Positions 6,711-14,878 of a stretch of DNA of 26,495 bases are shown piece after piece. The notes below the pieces were generated by a model. It did no database searches. It had not been told where the DNA came from and saw only the letters and a list, made by a program, of their open reading frames with translations. The translations under genes and the position numbers were made by a program. Position 1 is the first letter of the stretch. The number at the start of each line of letters is the position of its first letter. Source of the DNA: HGM11788 sp964654945 (GTDB lineage Bacteria > Bacillota > Clostridia > Lachnospirales > CAG-274); NCBI GenBank assembly GCA_964654945.1, contig CAZZLN010000022.1:1-26495 (forward strand), written 5' to 3'.

Positions 6711-7763
6711 TTGAAAAAATATATAGCATTATTATGTCTTTTTCTTACTGCCTGTAATAATAAAAATACTGCTGATGTTTCAGGTATAAAAACTCTAAGC
6801 TTTACACCTTATGTTATTAATATTGAAGTAAAAAGAGAAATGGCTCTTGGAGAAGAAGCAAAATGTATGAGTGGAGTATGTATTGAGGGAGAATATGCCT
6901 TTAAGAATATAAATGATTTTGAAAATAAGACAAAGGTCTGCAATGATGTATATATAATAAAAATTGAAAAGGCAGAAGATTTTTCTCCAAGCTTTATAAT
7001 TGATGTATGCTCAAAGGGGAAAATACCTATGCTAATAATAAAGAATATAAGCGATACAAAATGTATTAAAGAAATGTCTGAAAAATGCGGAAGCATAGGT
7101 GTACCTGTTTTTATAGCCTTTGATTATGGAAATTCTACAGAGCTTTATAATCAGAGTGCTGAAATATTCAGAAAAAATGCACCAAAAGCTGCTCTAATGT
7201 GGAATATACCATATAATTACAATATGGCTGCCGCACCAAGAGATGAGCTTATAGATTGGGTTGCAGTTAATTATTATGAAAAGGCAGATTATAATGGTAT
7301 AATTTCTGATATATCAGGACTAAGGCAGAGCATAAAATATTTTTCAAATAAACCTGTTGCAGTTAATGTATCTGTTGAGTGCTTTTCGGGAGATAATCAT
7401 AAATATTATATTTCAGAGTGGGAAAATAATGTAAAAACTGTTTATTCCCTTGCCGGGGATTATGAAAACATTGCTCTTGTAAGCTATTGTGAAAATTCTG
7501 AAAATAACAGGGCTTACGGTTCCTCTAAGCTTTCTGATTTGTCATCTGTTAATAGGGTATATTCAGAATTAGTCAGTATTCTTCCTAAAGAAAGAAAATG
7601 GACAAGCACAGATAAAATAGCTTATGTTGTAAACGATACTGCATATATAGATAATGATAGTGCAAGGCTGTTAAATATTAAAGGAAATTACGGAAATGCA
7701 AGGTATATTGCAACAAAAAACTATTCAGTTGATAATTCAGAAAGAAAAATGTTTGTATATTAG
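6711..7763 (+). CDS. Predicted lipoprotein with a glycoside-hydrolase-like (TIM-barrel type) region
   Basis: The likely start is TTG 6711, with AGGAGG at 6698-6703 seven bases before it. This gives 350 residues beginning with a lipoprotein signal (KKYIALLCLFLTAC, lipobox L12-T13-A14-C15). An upstream ATG at 6657 would destroy the signal and overlap recU. The body has alternating strands and helices: VPVFIAFDYGNS, then APKAALMWNIPY, then DWVAVNYY, then KPVAVNVSVE, then YENIALVSY. This resembles the GH26/GH25-like barrel order, but the expected catalytic acid position reads DYGNS rather than HEMNG, so activity is doubtful. It may bind wall or polysaccharide on the outer face of the membrane. 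Lipoprotein status is firm; the fold is a tentative reading. Confidence 0.6.
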   Translation: MKKYIALLCLFLTACNNKNTADVSGIKTLSFTPYVINIEVKREMALGEEAKCMSGVCIEGEYAFKNINDFENKTKVCNDVYIIKIEKAEDFSPSFIIDVCSKGKIPMLIIKNISDTKCIKEMSEKCGSIGVPVFIAFDYGNSTELYNQSAEIFRKNAPKAALMWNIPYNYNMAAAPRDELIDWVAVNYYEKADYNGIISDISGLRQSIKYFSNKPVAVNVSVECFSGDNHKYYISEWENNVKTVYSLAGDYENIALVSYCENSENNRAYGSSKLSDLSSVNRVYSELVSILPKERKWTSTDKIAYVVNDTAYIDNDSARLLNIKGNYGNARYIATKNYSVDNSERKMFVY

Positions 7764-7835
7764 ATAAAAATGTTGTACAATGTTTAAAGGAACAGTTTGC
7801 TGCTGCTCCTATTTGTGAAGCTAATGGAGGATGCT

Positions 7836-8600
7836 ATGAGTATAATAAAACAATTTAAAATATCGATTTGTAAATTTCACGAATATCCTTTGCTGCTGCT
7901 GGAGAAAAGCTCTAAAGCTATAATTTATTTTATTATTATTACTATGGTGACAGCGGTGCTTTCTGTTATACCTGTTATAAATCTTTATATAAATTCAGGC
8001 GGCATAGGAAGTCTTATTGATACTTATATTCCTGATTTTGAAATTAAAGACGGAAAATTCAAATGCAAAACAATAGATATAAATCAGGGTGCTGTAATAT
8101 ATATAAATACTGATGAGGATTTTGATGTTGAAGAAAAGTCAAAAAATGCTCAGTTATATTTTATAGCTAATAGTGATAATTATATTATAAACAATGGTGT
8201 ATTTTCTGAAAAGGGCAGTTTTAGCGAGTTTGAAAATATCAGCAAGACAGAACTTGCAGAAATAGTAAAAACCCCTGTTTTTAAGGTAAGTATTTTCATA
8301 GGGATAATTATTACTTTATTTATAAGCTTTTTTATAAGTGGACTTTTGGGACTTGTAATGATTGTATTTGTTGGAAATATAATTAATATTCTTTTAATTA
8401 GAACAAGTATTTCTTTAGGAAATATGTTCAGACTTGCAGTTTATGCAAATACATTTCCTGTGATTTTCAGCGGAATACTGAACGCAGCCGGAATACAGCT
8501 GCACCCTCTTATAGATTTAGGACTTATAGTTACATATATGTATCTTGGACTTAAAAATATTAAAAGCGGTTCAGGAATAATATTGGCAAGAATTGACTAA
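7836..8600 (+). CDS. DUF1189 family membrane protein
   Basis: The chosen start is ATG 7836, five bases after GGAGG (7826-7830), giving 254 residues. Two earlier in-frame ATGs lack a ribosome site. An N-terminal helix pair (about 27-50) is followed by a long extracytoplasmic segment (50-145). Several C-terminal membrane helices follow (about 150-245), the layout of the DUF1189 family of Firmicute membrane proteins of unknown role. The phrase LPLLLEKSSKAIIYFIIIT-like N-terminus fits the family. It lies between the lipoprotein and dnaX, 16 bases before the latter, and is probably cotranscribed. No function is proposed. Confidence 0.7.
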   Translation: MSIIKQFKISICKFHEYPLLLLEKSSKAIIYFIIITMVTAVLSVIPVINLYINSGGIGSLIDTYIPDFEIKDGKFKCKTIDINQGAVIYINTDEDFDVEEKSKNAQLYFIANSDNYIINNGVFSEKGSFSEFENISKTELAEIVKTPVFKVSIFIGIIITLFISFFISGLLGLVMIVFVGNIINILLIRTSISLGNMFRLAVYANTFPVIFSGILNAAGIQLHPLIDLGLIVTYMYLGLKNIKSGSGIILARID

Positions 8601-8616
8601 TTTGAGGAGGCTTAAT

Positions 8617-10224
8617 ATGTCTTATCAAGCATTATACAGAAGATTAAGACCGCAAAAATTTGAAGATGTTATAGGTCAAAATCATATTATAAGAACTCTT
8701 AAAAATCAGATAAAAACAGGCAGAATAAATCATGCATATCTTTTTTGCGGCACAAGAGGTACAGGCAAGACCACTACTGCAAAAATATTTGCAAGGGCAA
8801 TAAACTGTATTTCAGATGACAGCTCAAAGCCTTGTAATAAGTGCAAGGTATGTCAGAATATATTAAAAAACACAGGTATGAATGTTACTGAGGTAGATGC
8901 TGCCAGCAACAACTCTGTTGAAAATATAAGAGATATAATAGACAGTGTTAAATATCCGCCTACAGAGGGAAAGTATAAGGTATACATAATAGACGAGGTT
9001 CATATGCTTTCGGTAAATGCCTTTAACGCATTTTTAAAAACTCTTGAAGAACCTCCTGAATATGTAGTTTTTATTCTTGCTACAACAGACCCTCAAAAGC
9101 TTCCCGTTACTGTGCTTTCAAGATGTCAGAGATTTGATTTTCACAGAATTACAAAAGAAGATATGAAAACTGTTCTTCTTGAATATATGGCTAATGAAAA
9201 CAAAGATGTTGATACAGAAGCAATTGAATATATTGCTGATGTTTCAGACGGTGCAATGAGAGATGCTTTAAGCATACTTGACCAGTGCTTTAGCTTTTAC
9301 TATGACAGAAAAATCACTGTTGATATGGTAAGAGATATTTTAGGTTCTGTTTCAAAAGAGGTATTTTTTGAAATGTGTGATGCAATGAATGTTAATGATA
9401 CGGGGAAATGTCTTGAAATTATTGATAAGGTTGCAGTACAGGGCAGGGATATGATACAGTTTGCAAATGATATGATTTCTCATTTTAGAAATCTTCTTCT
9501 TGCAGTTACAGTTGAAAATACTTCAAATGCACTTAATTATTCAAATGAATATATATCTAAACTTATAGAACAGGGCAGAGATATAGGCTATGAATATCTT
9601 TTAAGTCTTATAAATGAATTTTCTGCTTTAATTTTGCAAATGAAAACAAGCTTTAGTCCAAGAATGCTTCTTGAAGTTTCAGTAATAAAATGCTGCAATC
9701 CTGTTGTGAACAGTGATGTGGGAAGTCTTATGAAAAGACTTAAAAATCTTGAAAGTATGGCAGAAAGTGGTGAGTTTTCAAAGGTTTCTGCTGAAATAAA
9801 CAAAGAGCCTGCAGCTGAGGACAGTTCTGAAGAAGCAGATAAAATTGCAGCAAAAGAAAAGGCTATACCCGAAGACATAAAAAAGGTGATTTCCGGCTGG
9901 AATACATTTATAAATTCTCTTGATGAGGGTTTTGCAAAGCAAATTCTTAAAATGCACGCTAAAGCATCTTATCTTGAAGATAATTTTCTCACTATTGTTC
10001 TTACAAATAACAGCGGGTTAAAATATATTGATGAGCATTTTGAGGATATAAGAAATAAAATAAATAATTTTTTCGACAGGGAATTTGATATAAAGATTAT
10101 TGGTGAAAAACGTTACTTACAGAGAAACAGAGAGCTTTACGGCTTTAATGATGAAACTGTAAAGAAATTTGAAAAAAGTGATTTTGATATTTTAAATATT
10201 CCTGTTGATATTATAGAAGAATAA
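8617..10224 (+). CDS. dnaX: DNA polymerase III subunit gamma/tau
   Basis: DnaX is the ATPase of the clamp loader that places the beta clamp on DNA and couples polymerase copies at the fork. The 535-residue protein starts at ATG 8617 after GAGGAGG (8604-8610). It has a Walker A GTRGTGKT (45-52), four zinc cysteines (C64, C73, C76, C79), Walker B IIDEVHM (124-130) and the SRC sensor (168-170). An acidic linker (about 395-425) precedes a C-terminal tau-like domain. An in-frame A AAA AAG slippery sequence lies at 9879-9885 (codons 421-423), so a shortened gamma form is possible. The dnaX-ybaB-recR order is the classical conserved one. Confidence 0.97.
   Translation: MSYQALYRRLRPQKFEDVIGQNHIIRTLKNQIKTGRINHAYLFCGTRGTGKTTTAKIFARAINCISDDSSKPCNKCKVCQNILKNTGMNVTEVDAASNNSVENIRDIIDSVKYPPTEGKYKVYIIDEVHMLSVNAFNAFLKTLEEPPEYVVFILATTDPQKLPVTVLSRCQRFDFHRITKEDMKTVLLEYMANENKDVDTEAIEYIADVSDGAMRDALSILDQCFSFYYDRKITVDMVRDILGSVSKEVFFEMCDAMNVNDTGKCLEIIDKVAVQGRDMIQFANDMISHFRNLLLAVTVENTSNALNYSNEYISKLIEQGRDIGYEYLLSLINEFSALILQMKTSFSPRMLLEVSVIKCCNPVVNSDVGSLMKRLKNLESMAESGEFSKVSAEINKEPAAEDSSEEADKIAAKEKAIPEDIKKVISGWNTFINSLDEGFAKQILKMHAKASYLEDNFLTIVLTNNSGLKYIDEHFEDIRNKINNFFDREFDIKIIGEKRYLQRNRELYGFNDETVKKFEKSDFDILNIPVDIIEE
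9879..9885 (+). other. Possible -1 frameshift site in dnaX
   Basis: A AAA AAG occurs in the zero frame, the same heptamer used in E. coli dnaX. A -1 slip would add 12 residues and stop at TGA 9921-9923, giving a 435-residue gamma-like product. No strong downstream hairpin or upstream Shine-Dalgarno stimulator is evident, and the heptamer is common in AT-rich genes. Confidence 0.3.
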
Positions 10225-10233
10225 TTTTTAGAC

Positions 10234-10262
10234 TTGATTATTATAATGCAATAGGTTATAAT
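10234..10262 (+). promoter_or_regulatory. Promoter for ybaB-recR
   Basis: TTGATT (10234-10239) and TATAAT (10257-10262) are separated by 17 bases. The pair lies directly after the dnaX stop and 31 bases upstream of the ybaB start, so ybaB-recR can be transcribed independently of dnaX. Confidence 0.7.
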
Positions 10263-10292
10263 TTATGTAAAATTAAAATGGAGGATATGGAA

Positions 10293-10640
10293 ATGGCTAA
10301 AGGATATAACGGCGGCTTCGGCGGTATGAATATGAATAATCTTATGAAGCAGGCACAGCGAATGCAAAAGCAGATGGAACAGGCACAGCAGGAGCTTGAA
10401 TCAAAGGAGTTTGAGGTGACAAGCGGCGGAGGTGCAGTTAAGGTTGTTATCACAGGCAAAAAAGTTATTAAATCTATTGAAATAGATAAAGATGTTGTTG
10501 ACCCTGATGATGTTGAAATGCTTCAGGATCTTGTTATGACTGCTGTAAATGAAGCTATAAGACAGGCTGATGAAGCTGGTAATTCCGCAATGAGTGGTAT
10601 TACCGGAGGGCTTGGCGGAAGTATGCCGGGGTTATTCTGA
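10293..10640 (+). CDS. ybaB: YbaB/EbfC family nucleoid-associated protein
   Basis: This small dimeric DNA-binding protein is thought to help organise the nucleoid and is almost always encoded between dnaX and recR, as here. Of three in-frame ATGs, 10293 is preferred because GGAGG (10280-10284) lies eight bases before it. This gives 115 residues. A Gly/Met/Asn-rich start (KGYNGGFGGMNMNNL) leads into a helix MKQAQRMQKQMEQAQQEL. A sheet (EVTSGGGAVKVVITGKKVIKSIEID) and a second helix follow, and the end is a Gly-rich tail. Its stop codon overlaps the recR start by one base, so translation is coupled. Confidence 0.95.
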   Translation: MAKGYNGGFGGMNMNNLMKQAQRMQKQMEQAQQELESKEFEVTSGGGAVKVVITGKKVIKSIEIDKDVVDPDDVEMLQDLVMTAVNEAIRQADEAGNSAMSGITGGLGGSMPGLF

Positions 10641-11236
10641 TGAACTATTACGGAAATCCTATAAATACTCTGATAGAACAGCTTTCAAGACTTCCCGGTA
10701 TTGGAGGAAAGTCAGCACAAAGACTTGCATTTCATATAATTAATATGTCCTCTGATGATGCAAAGCTGCTTTCAGATGCTATTTTAAATGCAAAAAAAGA
10801 AATTAAATATTGTTCTGTCTGCTGCAATCTCACTGATTCTGACCCTTGCAGAATATGCGGCAGCACTAAACGTGATAAAACAACTATTATGGTTGTAGAA
10901 GACCCACGAGATATGGCTGCTTATGAAAAAACAGGAGAATACAAGGGATTATATCACATATTACATGGAGCAATTTCACCTCTTAAAGATATAGGCCCTG
11001 AGGATATAAAAATTAAGGAGCTTCTTTCAAGAATTGATGAAAGCATAACAGAGGTAATTATTGCAACAAATCCTACTGTTGAGGGCGAAGCTACTGCTAT
11101 GTATATAAGCAAGCTTTTAAAGCCTATGGGAGTTATGGTTTCAAGAATTGCCCATGGTGTGCCTGTTGGCAGTGATCTTGAATATGTTGACCAGGTTACT
11201 CTTTCAAGAGCCTTAGAGGGCAGGCGTGAAATGTAA
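10640..11236 (+). CDS. recR: Recombination mediator protein RecR
   Basis: RecR works with RecO (and RecF) to load RecA onto SSB-coated single-stranded DNA at gaps. This 198-residue protein has the helix-hairpin-helix LPGIGGKSAQRLAF (18-31) and a zinc finger C58/C61/C70/C73. A Toprim domain begins at MVVEDPRD (84-91), and the C-terminal GVPVGSDLEYVDQVTLSRAL motif is typical. Length matches the family. ATGA overlap with ybaB shows translational coupling. About 184 bases without a gene follow; they show no clear terminator. Confidence 0.97.
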   Translation: MNYYGNPINTLIEQLSRLPGIGGKSAQRLAFHIINMSSDDAKLLSDAILNAKKEIKYCSVCCNLTDSDPCRICGSTKRDKTTIMVVEDPRDMAAYEKTGEYKGLYHILHGAISPLKDIGPEDIKIKELLSRIDESITEVIIATNPTVEGEATAMYISKLLKPMGVMVSRIAHGVPVGSDLEYVDQVTLSRALEGRREM

Positions 11237-11420
11237 CAAAGCCAGTCAGCAGGATTATAAAAGAAAAAGAGCTTTGCAATGAGAAAAGCTGTAACCCTTG
11301 TTAAAAATCTATGATTACATTTTAGAATTATATTATCCCTAAATTAACAACAAATTTTATAACATAAAATAGTTTAATCATAATTAATTAGGTGCCTGAA
11401 TTTATACGAGGAGATTATAT

Positions 11421-13787
11421 ATGGATAAAAAGGCTCTGAGAACATTGGAGTTTAATAAAATAATTGATAAATTAGTGTCACTTGCTTCATCTGAAATGGG
11501 AAAGGCTATATCCAGAGAGCTTGAACCATCTGCGGATATTAATGTAATTACTGTCAATCAGAAGGAAACAAGTGAAGCAGTTTCTATGATAATCAAAAAA
11601 GGCTCTTTGCATCTTGGAGGATTAAGAGATATACGAGCTTATCTTGAAAGAGCAAATATAGGAGGAAGTCTTAATATTGAGGAGCTTCTTCATATAGGGG
11701 ATTTTTTAAGAGTTTCTAAAAGAGCAAAGGATTATGCTAAAAGCGAAAGTAAGAATGATAGCTTTCCTATTTTAGAGCCGCAGTTTCAGGCTATAGAAAC
11801 AGTTAATGATTTACAGCACGAAATTGAAAGGGTTATTATATCTCCTTCTGAAATTTCTGATGATGCAAGTCACAGCCTTAGAGAAACAAGACGTGGTATA
11901 AAAATTGCGAATGACAGAATAAAGGAACAGTTAAATTCAATTCTTCATTCTCAAAACTACAGAAATATGCTTCAAGAGGCAGTTATAACAATAAGAAATG
12001 ACAGATATTGTGTGCCTGTTAAACAAGAATATAAAAATGCTTTTACCGGTATGATCCATGATCAGTCAGCAACCGGTGCAACTGTATTTATAGAGCCGAT
12101 AAGTGTAGTTCAGCTTAATAACAAAATAAAAGAGCTGCATAATAAAGAAAAAATTGAAATAGAAAGAATACTTGCTCTTTTAACAGCAAAGGTTTCAGAA
12201 AAGACAGATGTTCTTATTTCAAATACAGATGTGCTTTCTCATATAGATTTTGTTTTTGCAAAAGCTGAGCTTTCGTTAAAAATGAAAGGAACAGAGCCTA
12301 AGTTTAATACAAAGGGCTATGTCAATATTAAAAAAGCAAGGCACCCTCTTTTAAACGCTGAAACTGTTGTGCCTACTGATATTTATATAGGCAAAAAATT
12401 TACAACGCTTCTTATAACAGGACCTAACACAGGGGGTAAAACTGTAAGCTTAAAAACTCTGGGTCTTTTTACTCTTATGGGTCAGGCGGGACTTCATATA
12501 TCAGCTTTTGACAATTCAGAGCTTGCGGTTTTTGACAATGTATTTGCTGATATAGGCGATGAACAGAGTATAGAGCAGAGTCTTTCAACCTTTTCATCAC
12601 ATATGACAAATATAGTTAAAATTCTTGACAGTGTCACAAATAATTCTCTTGTGCTTTTAGATGAGCTTGGTGCAGGAACTGACCCTACAGAGGGTGCTGC
12701 TATTGCAATAGCGGTTATTAAATATCTTCATTCTCTTGGAATAAGAACTGCTGTAACAACTCATTACAGTGAGCTTAAAATTTTTGCACTTTCAACAGAC
12801 GGTGTTGAAAACGCTTCATGTGAATTTGATGTTGAAACATTAAGACCAACCTATAAGCTGCTTATAGGTGTTCCCGGAAAGAGCAATGCTTTTGCTATTT
12901 CAAAACGTCTTGGTCTGCCTGATTATATTATTGAAGAAGCTAAATCTGTTTTATCTCATGAGGATATTAAATTTGAAGATGTTATAACTGACCTTGAAAT
13001 CAGCAGGAAATCTCTTGAAATTGAAAAGGATAAGGCTGAAAGCTATAGAAAGGAAGCTCAAAGACTTAAAGATGAAGCTCAAAAATTAAGAAGCAAACTT
13101 GATAACCAAAGAGATAAAATTATAAAGGAAGCTAATGAAAAAGCAAGAAAAATAATAAGTGATGCTAAAGATGAATCTGATGCAATTATAAAAGAAATAA
13201 GAAAAATGCAGAGAGAAGGCTCTGATATAAATAAAATAGATGAAAAGAGAAAAAGCCTTAAAGATAATCTTAATAAAGTTCAGAATAAGCTTGATAAAAA
13301 CAATAAAAGAGATTATAAAATCCCTGATAAGCTTGTTAAAGGTGATAAGGTCAAAATTCATTCTTTAAATCAAAGCGGTTATGTTGTTGAACCTCCTGAT
13401 AATAATGGCAATGTTTTAGTCAGGGCGGGAATTATGAAAATTAATATAAATATAAAGGATTTATCTCTTGATTTAAGTGAAGAAATGGCAGTATATCAGC
13501 CAAAAAAATTTGCCAATTCATTTAGCAGGTCAAAGGTCAGCTCAGTATCAGCAGAGCTTGATTTAAGAGGTCTGCTTGCAGATGAGGCAATAGATAAGCT
13601 GGATAAATATTTAGATGATGTTTATCTTGCAGGGGTATCGCCCGTTACAATTATTCATGGAAAAGGAACAGGTGCTTTAAGAACAGCAGTTCATAATCAT
13701 ATTAAAAAGCACCCTCATGTTAAAAAATACAGACTAGGTCAGTATGGAGAGGGTGAATCAGGAGTTACTATAATTGATATAAAATAA
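11421..13787 (+). CDS. mutS2: Endonuclease MutS2
   Basis: MutS2 is a MutS-like ATPase that lacks the mismatch-recognition domain. It acts on branched DNA and, in Firmicutes, on collided ribosomes, to limit recombination and rescue translation. The 788-residue protein has the core and clamp region (1-320), Walker A GPNTGGKT (334-341) and Walker B LVLLDELGAGTDPTEG (410-425). A long charged coiled coil (about 513-640) precedes a KOW-like segment, and a C-terminal Smr nuclease domain follows (about 711-788, LDLRGL and HGKGTGALR). The start follows GAGGAGA (11408-11414). A response regulator begins 12 bases after its stop. Confidence 0.97.
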   Translation: MDKKALRTLEFNKIIDKLVSLASSEMGKAISRELEPSADINVITVNQKETSEAVSMIIKKGSLHLGGLRDIRAYLERANIGGSLNIEELLHIGDFLRVSKRAKDYAKSESKNDSFPILEPQFQAIETVNDLQHEIERVIISPSEISDDASHSLRETRRGIKIANDRIKEQLNSILHSQNYRNMLQEAVITIRNDRYCVPVKQEYKNAFTGMIHDQSATGATVFIEPISVVQLNNKIKELHNKEKIEIERILALLTAKVSEKTDVLISNTDVLSHIDFVFAKAELSLKMKGTEPKFNTKGYVNIKKARHPLLNAETVVPTDIYIGKKFTTLLITGPNTGGKTVSLKTLGLFTLMGQAGLHISAFDNSELAVFDNVFADIGDEQSIEQSLSTFSSHMTNIVKILDSVTNNSLVLLDELGAGTDPTEGAAIAIAVIKYLHSLGIRTAVTTHYSELKIFALSTDGVENASCEFDVETLRPTYKLLIGVPGKSNAFAISKRLGLPDYIIEEAKSVLSHEDIKFEDVITDLEISRKSLEIEKDKAESYRKEAQRLKDEAQKLRSKLDNQRDKIIKEANEKARKIISDAKDESDAIIKEIRKMQREGSDINKIDEKRKSLKDNLNKVQNKLDKNNKRDYKIPDKLVKGDKVKIHSLNQSGYVVEPPDNNGNVLVRAGIMKININIKDLSLDLSEEMAVYQPKKFANSFSRSKVSSVSAELDLRGLLADEAIDKLDKYLDDVYLAGVSPVTIIHGKGTGALRTAVHNHIKKHPHVKKYRLGQYGEGESGVTIIDIK

Positions 13788-13799
13788 AGGAGATTAATT

Positions 13800-14489
13800 A
13801 TGGAAAACACAAAAGCAAAGATTTTAATTGTTGATGATGATGTGCATATAGCTGAACTTATATCCTTATATATGGAAAAAGAAGGCTATGAAACTTATGA
13901 GGTATACAATGGCAGAGATGCCATTGAAACCTTTAAAAAATATAATCCTCAAATGGTCCTTCTTGATATAATGCTGCCTGAAATTGACGGTTATCAGGTA
14001 TGCAGAGAAATAAGACAGATAAGCAAGACCCCTATAATTATGCTTACTGCTAAGGGTGAAGTTTTTGATAAGGTTCTTGGACTTGAGCTTGGTGCTGATG
14101 ATTATATTGTTAAACCTTTTGATTCTAAAGAGCTTATTGCAAGAGTAAAAGCTGTACTTAGAAGATTTGATAACAGAAATGAGGAGTCTAAAAGGATTGT
14201 ATATCCTAATCTTGTTATTAATCAGAATACCTACACAGTTACATATCATGACAAAGAGCTTACACTTCCTCCAAAGGAATTTGAGCTTTTGCTCTGCCTT
14301 GCTAAGCATCCAAATCAGGTTTATACAAGAGAAAAGCTTCTTGATAAAATATGGGGTTATGAATTTGTAGGTGATACAAGAACAGTTGATGTTCATATTA
14401 AGAGGATAAGAGAAAAGCTTAAAGAAAATGACAACTGGGGAATTGTAACAATTTGGGGTGTTGGCTATAAATTTGCAGTAAAAGAGTAA
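13800..14489 (+). CDS. OmpR/PhoB-family response regulator (orphan)
   Basis: A two-domain transcription factor of 229 residues. The receiver domain (6-120) has the acidic pair D12/D13, phospho-acceptor D56 (LLDIMLP), T83 and K105. The C-terminal winged helix (about 133-226, LTLPPKEFELLLCLAKHP, then TVDVHIKRIREKL) binds DNA. All residues for phosphorylation are present, yet no histidine kinase lies next to it; the neighbours are mutS2 (12 bases before) and secG. It resembles the WalR/PhoP branch, but I cannot name the target set. It probably shares the mutS2 transcript. Confidence 0.9.
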   Translation: MENTKAKILIVDDDVHIAELISLYMEKEGYETYEVYNGRDAIETFKKYNPQMVLLDIMLPEIDGYQVCREIRQISKTPIIMLTAKGEVFDKVLGLELGADDYIVKPFDSKELIARVKAVLRRFDNRNEESKRIVYPNLVINQNTYTVTYHDKELTLPPKEFELLLCLAKHPNQVYTREKLLDKIWGYEFVGDTRTVDVHIKRIREKLKENDNWGIVTIWGVGYKFAVKE

Positions 14490-14496
14490 AAAGTGC

Positions 14497-14525
14497 TTGC
14501 AAAACATTAAATTGTATGTTATAAT
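14497..14525 (+). promoter_or_regulatory. Promoter for secG
   Basis: TTGCAA (14497-14502) is followed after 17 bases by TATAAT (14520-14525), with TGT directly before it as an extended -10. It lies 28 bases upstream of secG. Confidence 0.8.
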
Positions 14526-14553
14526 ATCAAAGATTTAATACGGAGGTGCAATT

Positions 14554-14790
14554 ATGTTTACTGTTTTATCAATAATTATTTTATTGTTATCTTTTGCTTT
14601 AATTGGTTTAATCCTTGCACAGAAAAAGCAGGCAGCCGGCTTTACAAGCTCTATTGGCGGTATGGCTTCAGCCGGTACAAGCTATTGGGATAAGAATAAG
14701 AAAAATTCTATTGAGGGTAAGTTAGAGCTTTACACTAAGATTGTTGCAGTTGTAGATGCTATTCTTATTCTTGTTATTAATTTTATCTAA
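14554..14790 (+). CDS. secG: Preprotein translocase subunit SecG
   Basis: SecG is the small accessory subunit of the SecYEG protein-export channel in the inner membrane. The 78-residue protein has two membrane helices (about 3-22 and 58-77). Between them is the Gly/Ser-rich loop typical of the family (QAAGFTSSIGGMASAGTSYWDK). The start follows CGGAGGTG. It has its own promoter and terminator and so is a separate small unit, in the common Firmicute secG-rnr order. Confidence 0.93.
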   Translation: MFTVLSIIILLLSFALIGLILAQKKQAAGFTSSIGGMASAGTSYWDKNKKNSIEGKLELYTKIVAVVDAILILVINFI

Positions 14791-14800
14791 ATCATTAAGG

Positions 14801-14829
14801 CTGTTGCATTGATTTGCAGCAGTTTTTTT
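14801..14829 (+). terminator. Intrinsic terminator after secG
   Basis: CTGTTGCA (14801-14808) and TGCAGCAG (14815-14822) pair with one G-U around a TTGATT loop, followed by seven Ts (14823-14829). Confidence 0.88.
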
Positions 14830-14878
14830 ATTACATTATTTATAATATTTTGTAAAACCTAATATTGGAGGTGTCTTT

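Noticed and set aside
11237..11420. Possible riboswitch or small RNA between recR and mutS2
   Set aside because: No recognisable motif and no stable hairpin with a U-run; only weak promoter-like matches (TTGTTA at 11298, TTTAGA at 11321).
13866..14507. 213-codon minus-strand open frame opposite the response regulator
   Set aside because: Its composition is the mirror of an AT-rich coding strand, with no family motif, and the plus-strand gene is clear.
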